A DNA stretch of 64,000 nt from the NCBI RefSeq assembly GCF_932526225.1, contig NC_064040.1, positions 8,529,181 through 8,593,180 of the forward strand, in the 5' to 3' direction. Position 1 is the first letter of the stretch; every line of letters starts with the position of its first letter. Position numbers and translations under genes: made by a program. Source of the stretch: Nematostella vectensis (Eukaryota; Cnidaria; Anthozoa; Actiniaria; Edwardsiidae). The notes beneath the pieces are model-generated. The model was not told the DNA's origin. It made no database searches and saw only the letters and a program-made list of their open reading frames with translations. Positions 57,787 to 64,000 of the stretch are shown piece by piece.

Positions 57787-58925
57787 TGAAAGAAGCTTAA
57801 AGCTTGGTACATACTTCAGATAAATCGGGGTGGGTATAAGGAAGCTATCTGGTGTGGATACTGTAAATTTTGATTCATCACGATGGTGCTATCCCGTGCT
57901 GATATACTGCCCGATAAAAGCACCAAAAATATGACATGGGGAAATTAATAACAATATGGCGCTGTTAATATTCCATTCTGTTTTTCGCTCGATTGCATCA
58001 CGCTACCTCGTGCTCTTGCAACCTACTTACAAAACTACAGCTTGATCGAATGCGCGTATTTGAAAATTTGAGTCACTTTTGTGTCATATAGACAAGAATG
58101 TTACTGCTTTCCAGACCTGTTTATGCCTATATTTACTCTTGTATGTTTATTTATTTGATACACATGAGGCACTGCGGGTTACGACACGGATTCTCCAAGT
58201 TCAACCTTATTTGAAATAGGTGTAATTGTAGTTTGATCTAACACGCGGCACGACACACAACTCTAAACTCATGTTAAGGTACCTAAAGCGAGAAGGTCAC
58301 TGCTAAGCCCAACCTTCACCCCAAGACCTTAGATCCTCCAGCATTTTCTAGTTTAGATCAATTTTTTTTTCATTTGCTTGATGCTCCATGATTGCTTTTC
58401 GAAAAGATCACTGCAGATTAAAGAGAAGTGCTCGTGGTCGCAAAAATAGTATCGCGCTCCTCATGTTCGCCAATGCTTTAAAAGACCATTTGATACCCCT
58501 ATTAGAATATATTTTCATCTAGAGTATGGCATCATATCTCTTGGATAAACTATACAGATTGTAAAAATGTAAATAAAAGTGTTACAGGAATTGAAAGAAT
58601 AATGCAGAAACTGCTACGCGAAACAGCGAAACCATCACACGTGAGGCATAAGTTAATGACTGGCTACGTTTTGTAATATTAGTGTTTAACAACGAAAGCA
58701 AGGAATGCCATCATGGAGAGGGCATCTTTCACCCTGAGCTTCGTGATCTATTTATGGTTTCGCTGCTTAATGTATTTGAAGTAAGTTTTTGCCATTTATC
58801 TTGCCACCAAGTGTGTAATAGAACTAAAGTATTTATACGGTGTTTTATAATGGTTAGTATTTATTGATTCTTTAAGAATCTTTAAAGAATAATAAACGAA
58901 GATTTAAAATGTCGTAGTAGCAATT
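57787..58925 (+). other. 3' flank of the QRICH2-like gene
   Basis: No further coding sequence is supported. AATAAA at 58572-58577 is a candidate poly(A) signal about 790 bp after the stop. The segment 58140-58240 (GGCACTGCGGGTTACGACAC, CTTATTTGAAATAGGTG) resembles sequence near 1085 and 1970 and is probably dispersed repeat. Confidence 0.5.
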
Positions 58926-58929
58926 GGTC

Positions 58930-59490
58930 AGCATCTCCACAATGCGCCTCCATTCGAGCCAGGTCATAATGCCTATAATGCCCACTTTAGACAGGTCATC
59001 ATTCTTTACGCGCCCATTTTAGGAAGGCCATAATGCCTTGCGCGAACATTTTAGACAGGTCATCATTCCTTGCGCGCCCTTTTTAGGAAGGTCATAATGC
59101 CTTGCGCGCCCATTTTAGACAGGTCATCATTCCTTGCGCGCCCTTTTTAGGAAGGTCATAATGCCTTGCGCGCCCATTTTAGACAGGTCATCATTCCTTG
59201 CGCGCCCTTTTTAGGAAGATCGTAACACCTTGCGCGCCCACTTTAGCAAGGTCATAATGCCTAGGGTGCCCACTTTGGTCGTGCAATCATGCATTGCGCG
59301 CCCTTCTAGGCTACGTCATCATGCCTTGCGCGCCCATTTCAGGAAGGTCATGCCTTGCGCGCCAATTTTAGGACGCCTTGCGCGCCCAGTGTGACCAGGT
59401 CATCATGCCTTGCGCGCCCATTTCAGGAAAGTCATCATGCCTTGCGCGCCCAGTTTTGCCAAGTAATCATGTCTTGCGCGCCAAGTTAAT
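58930..59490. repeat. GCGCGCC-rich tandem satellite, about 32/64-bp units
   Basis: TTGCGCGCCCATTTTAGACA, GGTCATCATTCC, TTGCGCGCCCTTTTTAGGAA and GGTCATAATGCC alternate, giving a 64-bp higher-order unit of two 32-bp halves. The array is most regular at 59040-59230 and decays to the right. GCGCGC occurs in nearly every unit. Confidence 0.9.
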
Positions 59491-59654
59491 GCGGGTTGTG
59501 AAAGTTGTTGTAGTTTACGAATGAAAATCGACAATCTTTCATAAAATAATTTTATTGGATATCTGAAGTCTTTCATATATTAGCACTTGTATATACAAAA
59601 TACACGTAACACGAACCAGTTTCTCGTGTTATTTCGAATTAAATGTACACTTCG

Positions 59655-59960
59655 TTGTTGTCGTCATCATCATTGTCGTCGTAATCATAATTGTTGTCGT
59701 CATCATAATTGTTGTCGTCATCGTTGTTGTCTGTCGTCATCATCATTGATTGTCGTCATCATAATTGTTGTCGTCATCATCATTGTTCTAGTCATCGTTG
59801 TTGTCGTCATCATCATCGATTGTCATCATCATCATCATTGTTGTCGTTATCTTTTTTGTCGACGTCCCCCATCATGGTCAATTTCGTCAAAACCACGTAT
59901 CGTAACACCCGTCATCATCATCAACATCGTCATCTTCGTCGTCATCGTCATCATCTTCAC
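59655..59960. repeat. GTCGTCATCATC microsatellite
   Basis: GTCGTCATCATCATTGTT variants fill the stretch. At its right end the array encodes part of the acidic Asp-rich tail of the minus-strand gene that stops at 59887. Confidence 0.85.
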
Positions 59961-62900
59961 CGTCATCAACTGATTTTATTCGTCCTGACTTCGTAACGGT
60001 GAACTGCAGCATCGTGTTGGATAGTTTCTTTCTGTGTTGAAGGCGAAACTTGCGTTTCTGCGATGACGGGGATTTTGCCTCCATGGTGGATTCACTAGTA
60101 GACAAAGAATTGATTTTCGTTCAAAACTTCTAGTAAAAAACATCACAAGGTTGTGTAATAGAAACCATAGTCTAAAACCCGATGCATTTACTCTAGTAAA
60201 AAACATAAGGTTGTGACACCATAGGCTAAAAACCGCATTTATGCATTTTTTTTCTATTGTCAAGTTTGTTAACTCCTTGCCCCATACTTTATGCATTTAC
60301 CATTTACCATTTCACAAAAGGCTCGGCATTTTATCAAGACGTTCGAGAGCGTATGTACATGGTTATCGCAAATTGCGCCAAGCACAAGTGCAGTGGGAGC
60401 GCCAAGATCGAACTTACTCAGGGTGTCTCCTATAAAAGGTCCTTCTTTTCATCTAGTGCAGGCGCGTACCCAGGATTTGCTTAGGGGGGGGGGGGGGGGG
60501 TGCGCAGTCATAGGAATCATAGAAAAAGCATAGTATTTGAAGATTCCTTAATACGAAATGCCCCACTTTTTGGCCGCCAAGGGGGGGAGAGGGGTGCGCA
60601 CCCCCCTGTGTACGCGCCTGCAGTGAAAAGCAACAGAATAAAAGTTAGACGTTTCAAGGAATAGTTCTGTAGATCACCTGGTGTCGCTGGAAGTTGACTT
60701 GGTTCGTTCCAGTAAGCCGGGTATTGTCTGTAAGAGGCTCTGCATTTTGTCAAGCTTTTCGAGCGCGTGCCTGTGAATTTTGACAAAACATACACATGTG
60801 AGTGTCGTGCATGAGTATCAATAGGTCAGGAAAGCAATTCCGCCCAGTTCCCTTCCCTGTTCGGCTCACATATTAAAGCCGCATTGTCACCAGTTTACTT
60901 ACGCAGGTCCGACGGAAACAACCGTTAAAAGACAAAAGAATCTATTAAAATCCGAGATATTAAACAGGCCATCCGCTCTAAATTATCAATCACATCCTCA
61001 AAGAAACTTCAAATAAACAGACTGCTTTCAATATTTTGAAATATTTTTCGCGTTTTCCGTTAAAAATCAGCGGATATTGTTACGTAACCGACCGGAAGTA
61101 AACTGGTGATAATGCGGCTTTAAGATGTGCTGGTCGAATAAGTGTCTCCGAAGAATATGAAGTACTGCGTATAACACCGCCTGATGACGATGACTAAGGC
61201 GCAAACGCAAGAGCAAGCAAGCACTTTTTGATTTTACGGAGGCATAGAACCGGCGCAACTGGGTTAGGGATAGCTTAGGGCTAGCGCAACTGGGTCATGG
61301 CTAGCGCAACTGGGTCATAGCTAGGTTAGAGCTAGCGCAACTGGGTCATGGCTAGGTTAGAGCTAGCGCAACTGGGTCATGGCTAGGTTAGAGCTAGCGC
61401 AACTGGGTCATGGCTAGGTTAGAGCTAGCGCAACTGGGTCATGGCTAGGTTAGAGCTAGCGCAACTGGGTCATAGCTAGGTTAGAGCTAGCGCAACTGGG
61501 TCATGGCTAGGTTAGAGCTAGCGCAACTGGGTCATGGCTAGGTTAGAGCTAGCGCAACTGGGTCATGGCTAGGTTAGAGCTAGCGCAACTGGGTCATGGC
61601 TAGGTTAGAGCTAGCGCAACTGGGTCATGGCTAGGTTAGAGCTAGCGCAACTGGGTCATGGCTAGGTTAGAGCTAGCGCAACTGGGTCATGGCTAGGTTA
61701 GAGCTAGCGCAACTGGGTCATGGCTAGGTTAGAGCTAGCGCAACTGGGTCATGGCTAGGTTAGAGCTAGCGCAACTGGGTCATAGCTAGGTTAGAGCTAG
61801 CGCAACTGGGTCATAGCTAGGTTAGAGCTAGCGCAACTGGGTCATGGCTAGGTTAGAGCTAGCGCAACTGGGTCATAGCTAGGTTAGAGCTAGCGCAACT
61901 GGGTCATAGCAAGGTTAGAGCTAGCGCAACTGGGTCATAGCTAGGTTAGAGCTAGCGCAACTGGGTCATGGCTAGGTTAGAGCTAGCGCAACTGGGTCAT
62001 GGCTAGGTTAGAGCTAGCGCAACTGGGTCATGGCTAGATTAGAGCTAGCGCAACTGGGTCATGGCTAGCTTAGAGCTAGCGCAACTGGGCTAAGATTATC
62101 ATAGGGTTAAGGTTAGCGCAACTAAATTACCGTTGTTGCCATCCGTAATTCTCAATCGTACTGCGTCTTCTCTAGCTCTTGCGCCTATTATCCCCAGCCA
62201 TACACACTATCCCCCCTTTTATGCCTCTCCTTTCAGCCTAGTTGCAATAGTAAGAAACCCGCTTTTAACCAGCTACATCATACTCTCAGTCACGGAATTA
62301 TATATTTGTAATAATAATGGTAAGTAATAAACTTCGAGAAAGAACAATATATTAATGACTTCCAGAACTATATATTGATTACCCTTAATGAATAATCTTA
62401 CGATTCAAACATGCTTTTCCGGATTTGGTTCAAATGTATTGGGATCATGGTTCCTTTTGGTCGTAGAACTTCCATTTGCCAATCACTAGATTTGCCGTTT
62501 GCACTGACAACGTTTTTGTAATATATAAACCCCGTTTGGTTTTTAAAAGGAAACAACTACCTGCGTACGTACCGAATAGCCAGGCAGTCATCACAGTGGT
62601 TAATTCCTTGAATATATACCTTTCTGAAACAAAATCAGTATAATGAATGAAAACAGTTGCATAAAAACTCAACTCACTTTGAGGGTCTTCTGGGAGCTAG
62701 ACGCCATATTGAAAATTACACATAAGACCCTGGGGACGAGGTTGAGCTTAGCCTTATCATCACCTCCCTATACAAACTTTGCGCATGTTCAAACACGATG
62801 TCACGTGATATCATACCTTGCTTCCTCCCAGTTGTTTTGGAGAATAAGCGCAGATGCCTTTGCCAAGTACGACTTAGGGAGACTTGGGTTCACACGAATT

Positions 62901-63150
62901 CCCTACAAAGATTAATTAAAGTCATGATGGCAATGCCATCATGCTAAAAGGGGTGATCCGGACCGCACGGGCTACCGAAAGAGAACCACAAACATAAGTG
63001 TGTGTGTTTGGTCTTTTCAGAGGAGAATGATAAAAAGAGCCAAGATATGTTCTTGGCTACGAGGAAAATTTGTGGAAAATGTTCACCTGATCAGCATCGT
63101 GAATCACCGCTTGAATCACACTACCTATCCCTGTATCTTCACTTGGCGTG
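59887..63150 (-). CDS. 3' exons of an unrecognised gene (partial)
   Basis: Three exons look convincing in transcript order: 63150-63087, 60770-60678 and 60094-59887 (stop TGA at 59887). The first encodes TPSEDTGIGSVIQAVIHDAD. The second is an amphipathic helix (HALEKLDKMQSLLQTIPGLL, ERTKSTSSD). The last encodes KSPSSQKRKFRLQHRKKLSN, MLQFTVTKSGRIKSVDD and an Asp-rich tail. Phase joins exactly between the last two. The first does not join the second (phase 0 into phase 2), so at least one exon between 60771 and 63086 is missing from my model. The tail is translated from a GTC/ATC microsatellite, so its length may vary between alleles. I do not recognise the family; basic plus acidic clusters suggest a nuclear or cytoskeletal regulator, which is only a guess. 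Confidence 0.5.
60457..60622. mobile_element. MITE-like element with TGCAGGCGCGTAC termini and G/C homopolymers
   Basis: TGCAGGCGCGTACCCAGG at the left and GTGTACGCGCCTGCA at the right are inverted repeats. The interior has a long G run (60486-60500) and CCCCCC. It is inserted in the intron between the last two exons of the partial gene. Confidence 0.75.
60874..61122. mobile_element. 249-bp MITE with 27-bp terminal inverted repeats (copy 2 of the TAAAGC family)
   Basis: The left TAAAGCCGCATTGTCACCAG and the right (reverse complement) TAAAGCCGCATTATCACCAG continue to a 27-bp repeat with one mismatch. The interior matches 47731-47971 (AAACAGGCCATCCGCTCTAA, TTCGCGTTTTCCGTTAA). The better-preserved ends make this the younger of the two copies. 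Confidence 0.9.
61250..62110. repeat. 31-bp satellite, about 27 copies
   Basis: The unit GCTAGCGCAACTGGGTCATG plus GCTAGGTTAGA repeats with a 31-bp period (for example 61321, 61352). Copies are nearly identical, differing mainly at CATGG/CATAG. The array edges decay at about 61250 and 62100. No coding frame persists. Confidence 0.97.
62675..62745. repeat. hairpin repeat, copy 2
   Basis: GAGGGTCTTCTGGGAGCTAG, ACGCCATATTGAAAATTAC and CCCTGGGGACGAGG match the element at 11440-11535 in order, but the hairpin is more decayed. Confidence 0.6.
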
Positions 63151-63653
63151 CTACAATGCAATAGGATATGAGAACGTTTGAGAGTAATAACAAAAAAAAT
63201 CGAAATAAAATACGATATAAGAACGTTATTGAAAGGAATAAAGTAGGGACGAAAGAATGTTAAGAATATAATGGTATACAAGGACGTTATAGAATTAAAT
63301 AAAATATGTAAAGACGTTATTCTTTATATACATATAATGGAATATACTCACTGAAAACATATTCAGTACATTTTCGTTCGATCACTGGTCTCAGCAAAAC
63401 AGAGGCGCTAACGATGTTTTTTTCCCATAAAGAAAAGTCGTTCGCGTTTCTGATAGGACGAACGATATTTTTTATTGCACTTGAATGGCTTCAATCCCAA
63501 CGCATCAACGAGTGATAAAAGTCGTACAAGTCGTACGCAGAGTTCTTGTCGTGGAACGCTCATGTGAACGAGGTAGTCAAGAAATCGAGCAAAAAGCTAT
63601 ACTTTTTAATCCAACTAAAAAGGGCTCGGCTACCTCCCTCAGACTTATCTTTA

Positions 63654-64000
63654 TTTTACAAAGCTTGCATTCGTTCGGCCGTCGACTATGCGGTGCCGGT
63701 TTTTTATAACGCCCTGCCGCAGTACCTAAACAATGAGCTCGTACGTATCGAGAAAAGGGCGCTATCTATAATTTTGCCCCGTACGAGCTACGACGGTGCT
63801 TGTGATTTGTTGGGCATAACACAATTAGAAGTGCACCACGGCCTAATTTGCAGTAAGCTCTTCGACGAAATAGTTTCTGATCCGAATCATAAACTAAAGA
63901 GCTTGCTGCCTCCATCAAACGTTTCAAGCCATAACCTTAGGAAAAAAACGGCCCTTTGCCTTGCCCCGCCTCAAAACAAACAGAGCCATGAATTGTTTTA
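63654..64000 (+). mobile_element. C-terminal part of a LINE reverse transcriptase, cut by the window edge
   Basis: One open frame from 63654 to the end reads FYKACIRSAVDYAVPVFYNA, then LVRIEKRALSIILPR, YDGACDLLGITQLEVHHGLI, CSKLFDEIVSDPNHKLKSLLP and beyond. This is the conserved region downstream of the catalytic core in CR1/L2/Jockey-like elements of invertebrates. The frame before 63654 is shifted, so the element is probably 5'-degenerate or carries a frameshift near 63600-63650. Its 3' end is outside the window. Confidence 0.8.

Noticed and set aside
58930-59490. Possible CRISPR-like regular array
   Set aside because: Units are contiguous tandem repeats with no unique spacers, in a eukaryotic genome.
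62800-62915. Plus-strand segment with an acceptor-like CCCAG and frame LFWRISADAFAKYDLGRL
   Set aside because: Short, with no upstream exon in phase and no known family; left out of the gene list.

Overview
The window is animal nuclear DNA: spliced genes with many short GT-AG introns, AT-rich introns, LINE remnants, many small inverted-repeat elements and much mini- and microsatellite DNA. The proteins (alpha-actinin, POLA2, DDAH, DRAP1, an NXPE-like esterase, a QRICH2/DUF4795-like protein) place it in an early-branching metazoan. Gene structure and repeat style suggest an anthozoan cnidarian such as a sea anemone. The species is inference, because no marker fixes it.

Layout, left to right. 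196-5434 (+): last six exons of a large helical protein, tentatively NBAS-like, whose introns hold a LINE remnant, two MITEs and GAT microsatellite. 6103-8406 (-): a type II membrane NXPE/PC-esterase. 8407-12431: gene-free. 12432-26447 (-): a complete 24-exon alpha-actinin (881 aa). 26737-34443 (+): a complete 18-exon POLA2 (607 aa), head-to-head with alpha-actinin. 34825-35628 (-): intronless DDAH, head-to-head with an intronless GT31 glycosyltransferase (35960-37168, +). 39636-43294 (-): DRAP1/NC2alpha in seven exons, head-to-head with an unrecognised seven-exon coiled-coil gene (43506-48462, +). 49606-57786 (+): an eleven-exon QRICH2/DUF4795-like gene. 59887-63150 (-): the 3' part of an unrecognised gene. 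61250-62110: a 31-bp satellite. 63654-64000: a LINE reverse-transcriptase tail running off the window.

The genes do not form a pathway; they are ordinary cellular genes (cytoskeleton, replication, transcription, methylarginine metabolism, glycosylation, sperm flagellum). The link between them is architecture: three divergent gene pairs with about 0.2-0.3 kb between start codons, one with a consensus E2F site before POLA2.

The most unusual signal is recurrent. In at least six genes, tandem repeats begin at a real exon-intron junction and copy a few exonic bases together with the splice donor or acceptor (4034-4175, 7690-8165, 13430-13690, 15631-15730, 16153-16640, 29530-29690, 40428-40505, 56160-57330; weaker at 53870-54090). 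Real splice sites therefore sit at the edge of arrays of decoy copies. Exon structures were derived by eye from splice consensus, reading phase and recalled family sequences; no alignment was run.
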